A DNA stretch of 64,000 bases, from positions 1-64,000 of the forward strand of contig CAZDWS010000007.1 of assembly GCA_964509295.1 (NCBI GenBank), read 5' to 3'. A program made the translations under genes and the position numbers. Each line of letters opens with the position of its first letter. Position 1 is the first letter of the stretch. This DNA is from JBGSQR01 sp964509295. GTDB taxonomy: Bacteria > Desulfobacterota > Desulfuromonadia > Geobacterales > Pseudopelobacteraceae. Shown here in pieces: positions 23,631 through 32,765 of this stretch. Under the pieces are notes generated by a model. The model was not told where the DNA came from and searched no databases. It worked only from the letters and a program-made list of their open reading frames with translations.

Positions 23631-24994
23631 GTACCAATAAACACATTTTGATTATTGATGATGAAGACAATCTCCGCCATATGCTTTCTGCCATGCTGAC
23701 CAGGCAGGGGTATTATGTTGAAACAGCCGCAAATGGTGCTGAAGGCCTGAAGCTGCTGACAGAAAAGTTCTATGATTTTATTCTGTGTGATATCCGTATG
23801 CCGGAGATGGATGGAAAAACTTTTCTGGAGCGTTCTGTAAATGAGCATATTTATACACCGATTATCATGATGTCCGCCTATGGCAGTGTTGATACAGCCA
23901 TAGAGTGTATGAAGAAAGGCGCCTATGATTTCATCTCCAAGCCATTTAAAAAAGATGAAATAGTCATGGTGTTGAAAAAGGCTGAAGAACGCGAAAAACT
24001 GAAAGCTGAGAATTCAAGGTTACGTGAAGTTGTTGCAGGAAAACACGATTTCTACGGTATAGTCAGCAGTAATCCGGTTATGGAGGATATCTTTTCTCAA
24101 ATCAGCAAGATATCCAGTCTTAAAACGGCTATTTTAGTTCTTGGAGAATCAGGGACAGGAAAAGAGTTGGTTGCAAGGGCTATTCATCAGAGCGGTTGCC
24201 GATCTAACAGATCTTTTGTTGCTGTAAATTGTGGCGCAATACCGGAAAATCTTTTGGAAAGCGAATTGTTTGGCCATATGCGTGGCTCTTTCACTGACGC
24301 CTCCAGCGATAAAACAGGACTATTTGAGCAGGCCGACGGCGGTACACTCTTTCTTGATGAAATTGGTGAAATGCCGTTATCACTTCAGGTCAAGCTGTTG
24401 AGGGTTTTGCAGGAAGAGGAAATTCGTCCGGTTGGAGCTCAAACTTCACGCAAGGTAAATGTAAGAGTTGTTTCAGCTACTTCAAGGGATTTGAACGCTG
24501 ATGTCAAGGCAGGACGCTTTAGGGAAGATCTTTTTTTTAGAATAAATGTCTTCTGTATTCAGTTGCCTCCGCTGAGAGAACGTATTGAAGATATTCCTCT
24601 GCTGGCAGAGCATTTTATAAGCCGATGTGCATCCAATATGAACCGATCAATAGTAAGAATTGCTCCAGTTGCAATGCGTTGCCTTGTTTCATATCAGTGG
24701 CCCGGTAATATCAGGGAAATGGAAAATGTCATCGAGCGCGGCATGATTCTTTGTGAAGGTGATGTGATTTCTGAGTCGTGTTTATCGACTTCAGTTCGTT
24801 CAAAGTTTGTTGATGGTCTTGACTCAGCAGGTGATGAAAATCTTTCAATAAAAAAAGCTGAAGAACTTATGGAGCGGGATCTGATTAGTAAGGCCCTGAT
24901 AAAAACCGGGGGAAATCGAACCCAGGCCGCCAAGATTCTGGAAATCAGCCACCGGTCGCTTCTCTACAAATTAAAAGAGTTTGGGATTGAGTAG
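23627..24994 (+). CDS. sigma-54-dependent response regulator (NtrC family)
   Basis: A 455-residue activator. The receiver domain (1-120) has acidic D11/D12, phosphorylation site D55 (ILCDIRMPEMDG) and K105 (SKPF). The AAA+ domain has Walker A GESGTGKE (173-180) and Walker B LFLDEIGE. The sigma-54-contacting loop reads GSFTDA (220-225) rather than GAFTGA. The C-terminal Fis-type HTH is GGNRTQAAKILEISHRSLLYKL (about 427-448, shown as motif). It is the partner of the kinase just upstream. Likely targets are the adjacent dsbC-pilY1 genes, inferred from position and from repeats at 24997-25053. Confidence 0.93.
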   Translation: MSTNKHILIIDDEDNLRHMLSAMLTRQGYYVETAANGAEGLKLLTEKFYDFILCDIRMPEMDGKTFLERSVNEHIYTPIIMMSAYGSVDTAIECMKKGAYDFISKPFKKDEIVMVLKKAEEREKLKAENSRLREVVAGKHDFYGIVSSNPVMEDIFSQISKISSLKTAILVLGESGTGKELVARAIHQSGCRSNRSFVAVNCGAIPENLLESELFGHMRGSFTDASSDKTGLFEQADGGTLFLDEIGEMPLSLQVKLLRVLQEEEIRPVGAQTSRKVNVRVVSATSRDLNADVKAGRFREDLFFRINVFCIQLPPLRERIEDIPLLAEHFISRCASNMNRSIVRIAPVAMRCLVSYQWPGNIREMENVIERGMILCEGDVISESCLSTSVRSKFVDGLDSAGDENLSIKKAEELMERDLISKALIKTGGNRTQAAKILEISHRSLLYKLKEFGIE

Positions 24995-24996
24995 GC

Positions 24997-25053
24997 AAAT
25001 ATTGCATGGTTATTATTTATTATAGTCTATTGCTATGAAAATATTGCATAGTT
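24997..25053. repeat. helically phased direct repeats upstream of dsbC-pilY1
   Basis: AAATATTGCATGGTT (24997-25011) recurs as AAATATTGCATAGTT (25039-25053) with one mismatch. The starts are 42 bases apart, four turns of B-DNA, so a protein would bind both on the same face. A third partial copy, TATTGCTATG, starts at 25028. This fits an activator or regulator binding region. Confidence 0.6.
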
Positions 25054-25101
25054 GTGTTTGGCTAAAATAATATATACATTAAAATTAGTATGTTAGCTCT
25101 T

Positions 25102-25124
25102 GGTGCCGTAACGGCACCATTTTT
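25102..25124 (+). terminator. intrinsic terminator between the response regulator and dsbC-like gene
   Basis: GGTGCCG (25102-25108) and CGGCACC (25112-25118) form a perfect 7-bp stem with loop TAA, followed by ATTTTTG. It lies about 108 bases after the regulator stop and only 40 bases before the dsbC start codon. It can end the regulator mRNA or act as an attenuator for dsbC-pilY1. Confidence 0.75.
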
Positions 25125-25163
25125 GCTTCTATTGAAATCACTTAAAATTTGAAAGGATTTATA

Positions 25164-25946
25164 ATGCTTAAAAAAATGATAATCAGCTTTTCAGCCTGCC
25201 TGGCTTTTTCAATACCAACGTTTGCTCTAGCTGAAGTTAAACCGTCTGAAGTTGCATCTCAAACCGAAATTGAAAAAGCAGCAACTGAAATTTTCAATAA
25301 GATTGGTGGCAAAGTTAAATCAATCAAGCCTTCTCCTGTTAAAGGGTTGTATGAACTGCTTATTGAAAAAGATGGTAGAACCGGGATTGTCTATCTTGAT
25401 GAAGCCCAAAAACACCTCATTCAGGGCATGGTGCTAGATATTGCCGCTCTTCAACCCGTATTCGCCCATCCGCAGGACATGCTTCAGTCAAAGCAGCAGA
25501 CATCACTTGATGTAACAAAAATTCCCGTAGAATCCGCATTTGTCATGGGTAACCCAAAAGGCACTAAAAAACTTTATGTCTTTACTGATCCGGATTGTCC
25601 TTACTGTCATAAGATGCATGCGGAATTGAAAAAACTGGTAAAGATCGCTCCGGATGTTGCGATTCATATAATGCTCTTCCCGTTGCCAATGCATCCTGGT
25701 GCTTACGATAAGGCGCGAGTAGTTTTGGAAACAATGAGTCAGGATTTAATGGACAAAGCTTTTGAGGGCAAAGAAGTGCCTAAACCGACAAAAGACAACA
25801 GCAGGGCTGCAATTGATGCAATCATCAAATTTGCCAATGAAAACGGAATTGACGGAACCCCAACACTGGTTCTTGATGACGGAAAGATTGTGGTTGGTAT
25901 GCGGAGTTCAGATGATCTTAAAAGAATCTTGTCTGACAGAAATTAG
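25164..25946 (+). CDS. DsbC-like periplasmic disulfide isomerase
   Basis: A 260-residue secreted protein from the ATG at 25164 with AAAGGA six bases upstream. After the signal peptide (cleavage near ALAEV) comes a DsbC-type dimerisation domain (about 30-100: VKSIKPSPVKGLYELLIEKDG, shown in part, and HLIQGMVLDI). A thioredoxin-fold domain follows with the redox motif CPYC (Cys145 and Cys148) and the cis-proline in GTPTLVLDDG. DsbC isomerases repair wrong disulfides in exported proteins. The next gene encodes a PilY1 with about 17 cysteines, which is the likely client. Confidence 0.9.
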   Translation: MLKKMIISFSACLAFSIPTFALAEVKPSEVASQTEIEKAATEIFNKIGGKVKSIKPSPVKGLYELLIEKDGRTGIVYLDEAQKHLIQGMVLDIAALQPVFAHPQDMLQSKQQTSLDVTKIPVESAFVMGNPKGTKKLYVFTDPDCPYCHKMHAELKKLVKIAPDVAIHIMLFPLPMHPGAYDKARVVLETMSQDLMDKAFEGKEVPKPTKDNSRAAIDAIIKFANENGIDGTPTLVLDDGKIVVGMRSSDDLKRILSDRN

Positions 25947-25988
25947 TTTCTGAAATAGCAATATGAATGTTTAAGCGAGGTAAAGACT

Positions 25989-28900
25989 ATGAGAAAAATC
26001 ATTTTGATGACAATATTTACCCTGTTCTTTGCTCAACCTGTTTTTGCAGCTTACCCCACATCCGGGGCAGCCCAGGATGCCTACTGTCAGGTCCCTCCAT
26101 ATATTACAACAAATGTCAAGCCCAATATTAATATGGTACTGGATTTTTCCGGTTCCATGCAGTTTCCTGCATATCTGGATTGTTCTGCCTGGGGCGGCTA
26201 TGACTCCAGCAAGGTCGCAAATTGCGGTACCTATTCGACACCATCGGCAAGTTTTCTATACAATACAGCCAAAAATTATTACGGAAATTTTAAAAATAAT
26301 CTTTACTATAAGTATAATGCCGCCGGTTACTTCGAAGAGAATGCTGGCTGTACGGATACGGACAAGAAAGGAAAAATATCGACCGGTTGTATTTCTGGCA
26401 ATCTTCTCAACTGGGCTATAACAACTCGTACAGATGTATTGCGCAAGGCTTTGACTGGTGGACGGGTAAAGTCCTCGACTACAGATATTATTGAAAGCGA
26501 AGGCTCTCGCTATGTTTTTACTGATACGGCTCTGCAGTGCAAGTTTACTGTGACAGCCGGTACAACACTTACCAGGCTTCTTAAAATAGAAAACCGTGAT
26601 GCGACACATCCATGCGCTATTGGAACCAGTGGCGGGTCTACTTACAATATGGATGTCAAGACTACTACTCCGACAACAGACATTACCGGCCTGGTTCAAT
26701 CGATGTATCCCAGCATGGTTGACCTTGAACTTTCAGTTTATAATACAACCGTTAATGTTGCCTATCGGACAGGAAAAAATAAACCGGTTGCGGATTATTT
26801 GACAGCAATTAATACCGAGTTGGCATACAACGGTACGCCAACAGGAGAGGCATTAAGGGAGGCTCAGTATTATTTTCAGCAGTCTAGCAGCATGACTGCA
26901 ACCGGTGAGACTACAGTTATTGGCAAGGCTGATTATCTTAAAGATCCCTTTTATGAAACAGGTAATCTTCCGGCTTATTGTAAAAAAGCATTTGTATTGC
27001 TGATTTCAGATGGTGAGTGGAATGGCTCTGTGGATCCGGTTTCCCCAGCTTATTCTATGCGCATGACTGATTTGCGACTCGATGCCGCCATGACAGATAA
27101 GCAGGTTGCTAAAACGTATGCTGTCTATGCATTCGGTGATGGCGTAAATGGTCGTCAGGCCATGATTACTACTGCAATCTTTGGTGGGTTTGACGATTAT
27201 GACGCCACTAACTTCCCGTTCGGATTTTCATCACTTCCGACGGATAGCAGAACGATTACTTATCCTCGTTCAAACTGTAATCCAGCCGGTATCTGGGACG
27301 CTAAGTGCACTGAGTGGGATAAATCGCCTGCACCACACACAGGCCTTCCTTACAATTTCTATGAAGCTTCTGATGGTGATGCATTGAAACAGGCACTTTT
27401 TGAAGCAATCAGTTCAATTCTTTCTCAAGCTACATCAGGAACAGCTGCATCGGTTTCCGGTAATGATACCAGCAGCGAAGGCATGCTTGCGCGCAATGTT
27501 TATTTTCCGGAAAAACAGTTCCAAGCTTCAACATCAATGAAATGGCTGGGAGAACTGGATGCTCTTTGGTTATATGTATCTCCAACACTCAAATATATTA
27601 ATGTACGCGAAGATACAGTTGTGGATAATATTTTAAAGTTGAAGACCGACAACATAGTACAATACGATTTCAGTCAGGCAACCGGGTTGGAAGTTAAAAA
27701 ATTTGTCGATACACATGGTGATGGAGGATCTGTTCTTGTAGCAACAACAGGTAGTGACCTTGAAGGGGTAAGTGCGCTCTGGAAAGCCGGTAAAAAACTC
27801 TGGAATAGAACCTCAGCCAGGAAAATCTATACAAATGACCCGACTGTACCCACATACGCTGGAAGTTTGATCAACTTTGATATTGCCAATGGTACTAAGT
27901 TACGTTCTTACCTTGATGTGGGTATTGACAGTTCTTTTGTTGATACTGATAATATTATTAACTATGTTCGCGGTGTTGACCTGTCTGGATATAGAAACCG
28001 TACGGTCACGATCGATGGCATTAGCGGTAAAGTTTGGAAGTTAGGTGACAATATTAATTCAACCCCGCAGATTCTTGCCAATTCAACTTTGAATGATTAC
28101 AACGAAGTTTATAGAGATCTTTCCTACAACAGTTTTGTTGCGACTAAAAATTACAAGGAAAGAGGAATGATCTTTTTCGGTGCCAATGACGGCATGCTTC
28201 ATGCGTTCAATACAGGAAGGATCTTTGAGGGCTCTCCCAGCTCTTCCCTGAAAAATCCCGACGGTACTCCTGCTACGGCGCTGGGGGAAGAGCAGTGGGC
28301 TTTCATTCCTAAAAATGCACTGCCACTTCTGAAACATCTTGGAAATCCGAACTACAGGCATTTGTATTATGTCGATTCAACTGCCAGCTTGCTGGACGCC
28401 AGTATCGGGGTAACAAAGAAGGCAGAAAAGGATTCAAATAGTAATTTAGTTATTCAAACCTGTACTGACAGCACATATTCTGCATGTCCTCGCGTTACAA
28501 CCATTCATACTAACTCCAACAACAGTAAGGTAGCACTGTATGATACGAGTACAGACCCGACCCTGGCGTCCGGTGACGAAAGCAGGGGTACAAGCTGGAG
28601 AACGCTTCTGTTGGGAGGTATGGGGTTGGGTGGCTCAACGCGGGAAAAAAACGCCAGCTGCACTGACTGTATTAAAGCTCCCATTGACGGACTAGGTTAC
28701 TCATCTGTTTTTGCTCTGGATATTACCGAACCGTTGACACCAAGCCTGTTATGGGAGTTTGCACACCCTTCTTTGGGTCTTAGCACGGCTGGTGCGGCTG
28801 TTTTGCGTATCAAGGATGCCTCGGAAGTCAATATTGGCGGAGCTGGCAAAAAAAATGGCAAGTGGTTTGCGGTGCTGGCTTCAGGTCCGACCGGTCCGGT

Positions 28901-29948
28901 AGATACTGGTACAAACCAGATGAAGGGGTATTCCGATCAGCCACTGACAGTCTTTGTGCTTGATCTGAAATTCGGTACGCCACTGAGGACATTCTCCGCC
29001 GCCGTAGGCCCGGTCATAACCGGCGTGCCCCATACTCAGGTTGCAGGCATGCCTACAAATGCTTTTGCCGGACGTCTGGGCGATGGGACTTTTGATGCCG
29101 AGAGATTGAATGCAACAACCCTTGGTAAAAATGGTTCATACAGTGATGATGCGCTGTATTTTGGATATACTAGAAAGGATGTGTCAGCAGGATCACCAAC
29201 CTTCAACAATTATGTCAAAGGCGGTGTTTTAAGACTGTTGACCGGACATAATCCGGATCCGTCACAATGGGCTATATCAACTGTAATGGATGGAATTGGT
29301 CCAGTGACCAGTTCCGTGGCCAAGTTTCAGGATCCTGGCGACAGCAAACCGCTATGGTTATTTTGGGGGACCGGGCGTTATTCTTATAAAATCGGGGCAA
29401 GTATCGATGAGGATTATCCGGATCAGCGTGAAGCCTTCTATGGTGTAACGGAACCTTGCTATGATGCTGGGGCACAGGCTATGAAAAATCTTCCTTGTAC
29501 CGATACAAGATTAGCAACGGCACTGACGGATCAGACGAACACGGTTTCGTCATCAGTTAGTTCATCAGGTTTTAAAATAAATTTGGCTGCTGCGGCTGGT
29601 ACTAATAATGCCCAGCGTGTTATTTCAGATCCAACGGCGACTCCAAGCGGAATGATTTTTTTTACATCCTTTAAACCGTCTACCAGTATCTGTTCTTCCG
29701 GCGGTTCAACCAGCTTTTGGGTTATAAATTACAATACCGGAGGAGCCTTTTCCAAGGCTATGGGTATGGCGCTTCTACAGACTTCTACCGGAGCCATGAA
29801 GATGGTTAATATTAAAAATGAGTTGGTCAACAGTAGCGGCAGAGAGTCGGGTGAAGTTGCCGGTGTCCCGCCTGGAACAGCCACCACAACTTTCACCAAC
29901 GCCAGACATACTCCAATCAAGAGAATCTTGAGCATACAGGAGCGCTAA
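25989..29948 (+). CDS. pilY1: PilY1-like type IV pilus tip/assembly protein with VWA domain
   Basis: A 1319-residue secreted protein with a signal peptide (cleavage near FAAYP). The N-terminal part holds a von Willebrand A domain with an intact metal site: D52-x-S54-x-S56 in LDFSGSMQ, a Thr in YNGTPTGEAL, and Asp in LISDGEWNG. The C-terminal half is a PilY1 beta-propeller (IFFGANDGMLHAFN about 726-740, SSVFALDITEP, LWLFWGTGRYSY). About 17 cysteines are scattered. PilY1 proteins sit at the pilus tip, prime pilus assembly with minor pilins, and mediate adhesion or surface sensing. A clear PilY1 calcium loop was not found. It is followed by four prepilin genes at short spacing. Confidence 0.93.
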   Translation: MRKIILMTIFTLFFAQPVFAAYPTSGAAQDAYCQVPPYITTNVKPNINMVLDFSGSMQFPAYLDCSAWGGYDSSKVANCGTYSTPSASFLYNTAKNYYGNFKNNLYYKYNAAGYFEENAGCTDTDKKGKISTGCISGNLLNWAITTRTDVLRKALTGGRVKSSTTDIIESEGSRYVFTDTALQCKFTVTAGTTLTRLLKIENRDATHPCAIGTSGGSTYNMDVKTTTPTTDITGLVQSMYPSMVDLELSVYNTTVNVAYRTGKNKPVADYLTAINTELAYNGTPTGEALREAQYYFQQSSSMTATGETTVIGKADYLKDPFYETGNLPAYCKKAFVLLISDGEWNGSVDPVSPAYSMRMTDLRLDAAMTDKQVAKTYAVYAFGDGVNGRQAMITTAIFGGFDDYDATNFPFGFSSLPTDSRTITYPRSNCNPAGIWDAKCTEWDKSPAPHTGLPYNFYEASDGDALKQALFEAISSILSQATSGTAASVSGNDTSSEGMLARNVYFPEKQFQASTSMKWLGELDALWLYVSPTLKYINVREDTVVDNILKLKTDNIVQYDFSQATGLEVKKFVDTHGDGGSVLVATTGSDLEGVSALWKAGKKLWNRTSARKIYTNDPTVPTYAGSLINFDIANGTKLRSYLDVGIDSSFVDTDNIINYVRGVDLSGYRNRTVTIDGISGKVWKLGDNINSTPQILANSTLNDYNEVYRDLSYNSFVATKNYKERGMIFFGANDGMLHAFNTGRIFEGSPSSSLKNPDGTPATALGEEQWAFIPKNALPLLKHLGNPNYRHLYYVDSTASLLDASIGVTKKAEKDSNSNLVIQTCTDSTYSACPRVTTIHTNSNNSKVALYDTSTDPTLASGDESRGTSWRTLLLGGMGLGGSTREKNASCTDCIKAPIDGLGYSSVFALDITEPLTPSLLWEFAHPSLGLSTAGAAVLRIKDASEVNIGGAGKKNGKWFAVLASGPTGPVDTGTNQMKGYSDQPLTVFVLDLKFGTPLRTFSAAVGPVITGVPHTQVAGMPTNAFAGRLGDGTFDAERLNATTLGKNGSYSDDALYFGYTRKDVSAGSPTFNNYVKGGVLRLLTGHNPDPSQWAISTVMDGIGPVTSSVAKFQDPGDSKPLWLFWGTGRYSYKIGASIDEDYPDQREAFYGVTEPCYDAGAQAMKNLPCTDTRLATALTDQTNTVSSSVSSSGFKINLAAAAGTNNAQRVISDPTATPSGMIFFTSFKPSTSICSSGGSTSFWVINYNTGGAFSKAMGMALLQTSTGAMKMVNIKNELVNSSGRESGEVAGVPPGTATTTFTNARHTPIKRILSIQER

Positions 29949-29951
29949 TTT

Positions 29952-30446
29952 ATGAACCGCCACGGTTTTTCACTGATTGAATTAATTGTTGTAATTGGGC
30001 TGATTGCCATAGCATTATCTATTGCAATTCCTCAATATAATTTAATTCAGCGCAGGAGTCAGATTGCTCGACAGGCACGAGAAATTTCTGCAGATATAAA
30101 CAGCTTCAGATTATCTGCAATGTACTCGAAACAGCGTCGGGCAATAATCCTTAATCCAAGGAATATGCAGTTCAGGCGTTACGCAAATGATACGGATGAT
30201 CTGATTGCAGCCGGAGTTACAATGTTTGCGAAAAACCTTGATTTTGAAATCCGTAATCGCACAAATCTTGCAGTTCCATTGAATAATAACTTTATTGTAT
30301 TTGACAGCAGGGGTACTGCCAATAATTTTACAATAGTAATTCTCCCGGTCGATCTGAACAGTGGAGCAGATAACTGTATAGTTGTAACGGAATTGCGTAC
30401 AAATATTGGGAGGATGACAAATGCGAATACCTGTACTGCGCTCTGA
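29952..30446 (+). CDS. minor prepilin, FimT/GspH type
   Basis: A 164-residue prepilin-like protein. It has a short leader (MNRHG), the PilD cleavage/methylation motif G|FSLIELIVVIGLIA with Glu at mature position 5, and the long N-terminal hydrophobic helix. A C-terminal globular domain with SRGTANNFTIVI and two late cysteines fits FimT/GspH minor pilins. It starts three bases after PilY1 and overlaps the next gene by 26 bases. Confidence 0.88.
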   Translation: MNRHGFSLIELIVVIGLIAIALSIAIPQYNLIQRRSQIARQAREISADINSFRLSAMYSKQRRAIILNPRNMQFRRYANDTDDLIAAGVTMFAKNLDFEIRNRTNLAVPLNNNFIVFDSRGTANNFTIVILPVDLNSGADNCIVVTELRTNIGRMTNANTCTAL

Positions 30447-30831
30447 TAAAGGATTTACAATAATAGAATTCATGATATCTGTATTCTTGCTTACGGTAAG
30501 CTTGTTTGGTCTGCTAACCACACTGAACTTTGCCATGAGTTCGAACATGGAAACTAAAATGCGGAACGATGCCGCCTTACTGGCCGAAGAACGTATTGCA
30601 AGGGCTAGAAATACGGATTATGCCGCTCTTGCTGATCTTGCCGCTGTTAACCAACCAAGATCTGTACTGGTTGGAAATGCAGCTGTAAACTACACCGTCA
30701 CAACTACAGTCAATGCAGTCGGAGGTGTCAACAGCAATACAAGTACTGTTTCAGTTGATGTAACATGGCCTTATAAAGGGGTAATAAGAAACTATAATGT
30801 GGCAACGACTGTAACCAACCCAAATATCTGA
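30421..30831 (+). CDS. minor prepilin, PilV type
   Basis: A 136-residue prepilin-like protein: leader MRIPVLRSDKG, then FTIIEFMISVFLLTVSLFG with Glu5 and the hydrophobic helix, followed by AALLAEERIARARNTDY, the usual PilV-like sequence. The globular part is short and rich in Thr, Val and Asn. It belongs to the minor-pilin set that primes pilus assembly with PilY1. Confidence 0.85.
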   Translation: MRIPVLRSDKGFTIIEFMISVFLLTVSLFGLLTTLNFAMSSNMETKMRNDAALLAEERIARARNTDYAALADLAAVNQPRSVLVGNAAVNYTVTTTVNAVGGVNSNTSTVSVDVTWPYKGVIRNYNVATTVTNPNI

Positions 30832-30859
30832 TAGTTATTAAAACATAAGGACATGGTCC

Positions 30860-32098
30860 ATGAAACCTTTTATACGTTCAAATAATGGTTTTTCGCTGAT
30901 TGAGGTTATTATAGCACTATCGCTGTTTACAGTGGTGCTGATGATTACCTCCTCTGCTTTTAACTCAATGCTCACCAAAGGCAATATTGTCCAGCGGAGC
31001 GAAGAAAGCAATATCGAAGGTGTTATCGGTATGGAGATTTTTCGCCATGATATAGCCCAGGCCGGTTATGGACTGTTTACGGAATTTATTGATTCCACTG
31101 TAAGTTTAAATCCTCCTGTATTCAATGAGGCTATCAATGTCCCGGCAAATACAAATGATGCCGGCGCGATTCCACGGGCCGTCGTCACACTTGATAGTCC
31201 GGTGGCTGCCGGTGTTTTGCCCGGAACGGACTATATAGCATTAAAGGCAACTTCTCTCGGCGAAGGAGGTGCAGATGGAGCTACGGCTGTATCCCAACTG
31301 CATACTTACGTTACTGAGACAGCAGTGCCTGCAACCCTTGCTAACAATCAAGTCTTTAATGACAGTGTTCGTGTGATTGCTCTGGAGGAGTATTTTGATA
31401 AAGTATCGCAGTCGGTAAACCGTAAACTTATAATGAAAGCGATCGACAACTATGCGTTCAAGTATATGCAAACCGGTGATTACATTGATATGAAAGGTAA
31501 TATCATAGTTCATTCCGATGATGATAATCCATATAGGCCGCGTCCCTCTCGAAGATATACCCTGAGAGGGATAGCTGCAACTAACGCTACTGCAGCGTTT
31601 AGCTTGAGAGCTCCGTTTAACCGTACAGATTTCTTTGTCGCGACAAATGAGGTGCCTGCCCACTGCGCACCAGGGACTGGGGTGTTGCGTAAAGGAATTA
31701 TGACCCACAATGATAATGCTAATAGTGGAGCTCTGAATCCATTTCCCATTCTTGATTGTGTTGCAAACATGCAGATAGTTTTGGGTTGGAATACGACTGA
31801 TGACCACACAGTAATGGACCCAACTAAATTTGTGTATACTGACGCCGCTGCTACTGGTCTGAACAATTATCTGACGAGTGCAGAGGAAATCAGGAAGCGG
31901 TTGCGACAGGTGCGGATATATATTCTTGCACAGGACGGTAATCAGGATCGTAACTTTAGAAATACCAACAATAATTTCCGGATGTCAGACGATCCACTTG
32001 TTTTGGCTTTAGTTGGACCGAATGTAGATCTGACAGTGCCAAATATGGTCAATTTTCGCTGGAAGCTGCATAAAATCATTGTAAATCTGAAAATGTAG
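30860..32098 (+). CDS. minor prepilin, PilW type
   Basis: A 412-residue prepilin-like protein. The leader MKPFIRSNNG is followed by FSLIEVIIALSLFTVVLM with Glu5. GMEIFRHDIAQAGYGLFT after the helix is characteristic of PilW. Its large C-terminal domain (about residues 60-412) is much bigger than the helix. It is larger than many PilW proteins, possibly carrying an inserted globular region. Its neighbours are PilV- and PilX-type genes, the conserved minor-pilin order. Confidence 0.87.
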   Translation: MKPFIRSNNGFSLIEVIIALSLFTVVLMITSSAFNSMLTKGNIVQRSEESNIEGVIGMEIFRHDIAQAGYGLFTEFIDSTVSLNPPVFNEAINVPANTNDAGAIPRAVVTLDSPVAAGVLPGTDYIALKATSLGEGGADGATAVSQLHTYVTETAVPATLANNQVFNDSVRVIALEEYFDKVSQSVNRKLIMKAIDNYAFKYMQTGDYIDMKGNIIVHSDDDNPYRPRPSRRYTLRGIAATNATAAFSLRAPFNRTDFFVATNEVPAHCAPGTGVLRKGIMTHNDNANSGALNPFPILDCVANMQIVLGWNTTDDHTVMDPTKFVYTDAAATGLNNYLTSAEEIRKRLRQVRIYILAQDGNQDRNFRNTNNNFRMSDDPLVLALVGPNVDLTVPNMVNFRWKLHKIIVNLKM

Positions 32099-32129
32099 AA
32101 TAACAAATCTGTTTTTCAGGCGGTGTAAT

Positions 32130-32765
32130 ATGAAAAAACTAGGAAATCAAGGTTTTGCCCTGGTGACATCCCTGATGATCACTATGATATCGTTAGTAAT
32201 TATTATGGGTGTCATGATGTCAGTAACTCAGGGTACGCGCACGACAGCAAGCAAGAGAATTTATAAAAACGCCATTGAAGCCTCTTATGGCGGTGCCGAA
32301 GTTATTGCCTACGAAATAATACCATCGCTATCTGCCGACACAATTGCAACTGTTTCCGGCCGGATGGCCGATTTGATTTCCAGATTCGGTGCTGGCAGTC
32401 TGAACTTTAATGTTTCCGATGCTTGCGTAACAGCAAAATTGCGTAAAGACTCTTCAGGCACAAACTGGACTACGCCTTGCGGTGCGGCGAGTTTAACTAC
32501 ATTGGATCCGCAATTGTTTTCAGACTTGAGGTATACATTAGGAGGCGTAGGTGGTAATAGATTCCAGGTACAGTCTGCGATTGTAGATAGCAGTCCTGGG
32601 GTAGATTACCCAGCTGATAGGCTTGGGAATACAGGTGGAGTTGTTTCAAAAGGTTCAGGTTTTAAACCTAGTCTAGCCCATTTTGTGTATCGAATCGAAG
32701 TTTCGGCAACTAGTAATGCAAATAGTACCGAAAGAAGTCTAGTTTCGGTGGTTTATGAGTATTGA
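32130..32765 (+). CDS. minor prepilin-like protein, PilX type
   Basis: A 211-residue protein starting MKKLGNQG|FALVTSLMITMISLVIIMG (shown in parts). As in PilX/GspK proteins the Glu5 of classical pilins is absent, which places it at the tip of a growing pilus. Residues 45-60 (KNAIEASYGGAEVIAYE) match the PilX helix. It is the last gene of the cluster and is followed by a strong terminator. Confidence 0.82.
   Translation: MKKLGNQGFALVTSLMITMISLVIIMGVMMSVTQGTRTTASKRIYKNAIEASYGGAEVIAYEIIPSLSADTIATVSGRMADLISRFGAGSLNFNVSDACVTAKLRKDSSGTNWTTPCGAASLTTLDPQLFSDLRYTLGGVGGNRFQVQSAIVDSSPGVDYPADRLGNTGGVVSKGSGFKPSLAHFVYRIEVSATSNANSTERSLVSVVYEY

Noticed and set aside
25101..25116. GG-N10-GC spacing at TGGTGCCGTAACGGCA, resembling a sigma-54 promoter for dsbC
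   Set aside because: Only the GG and GC match; the rest departs from consensus and the bases are better explained as the two arms of the terminator stem.
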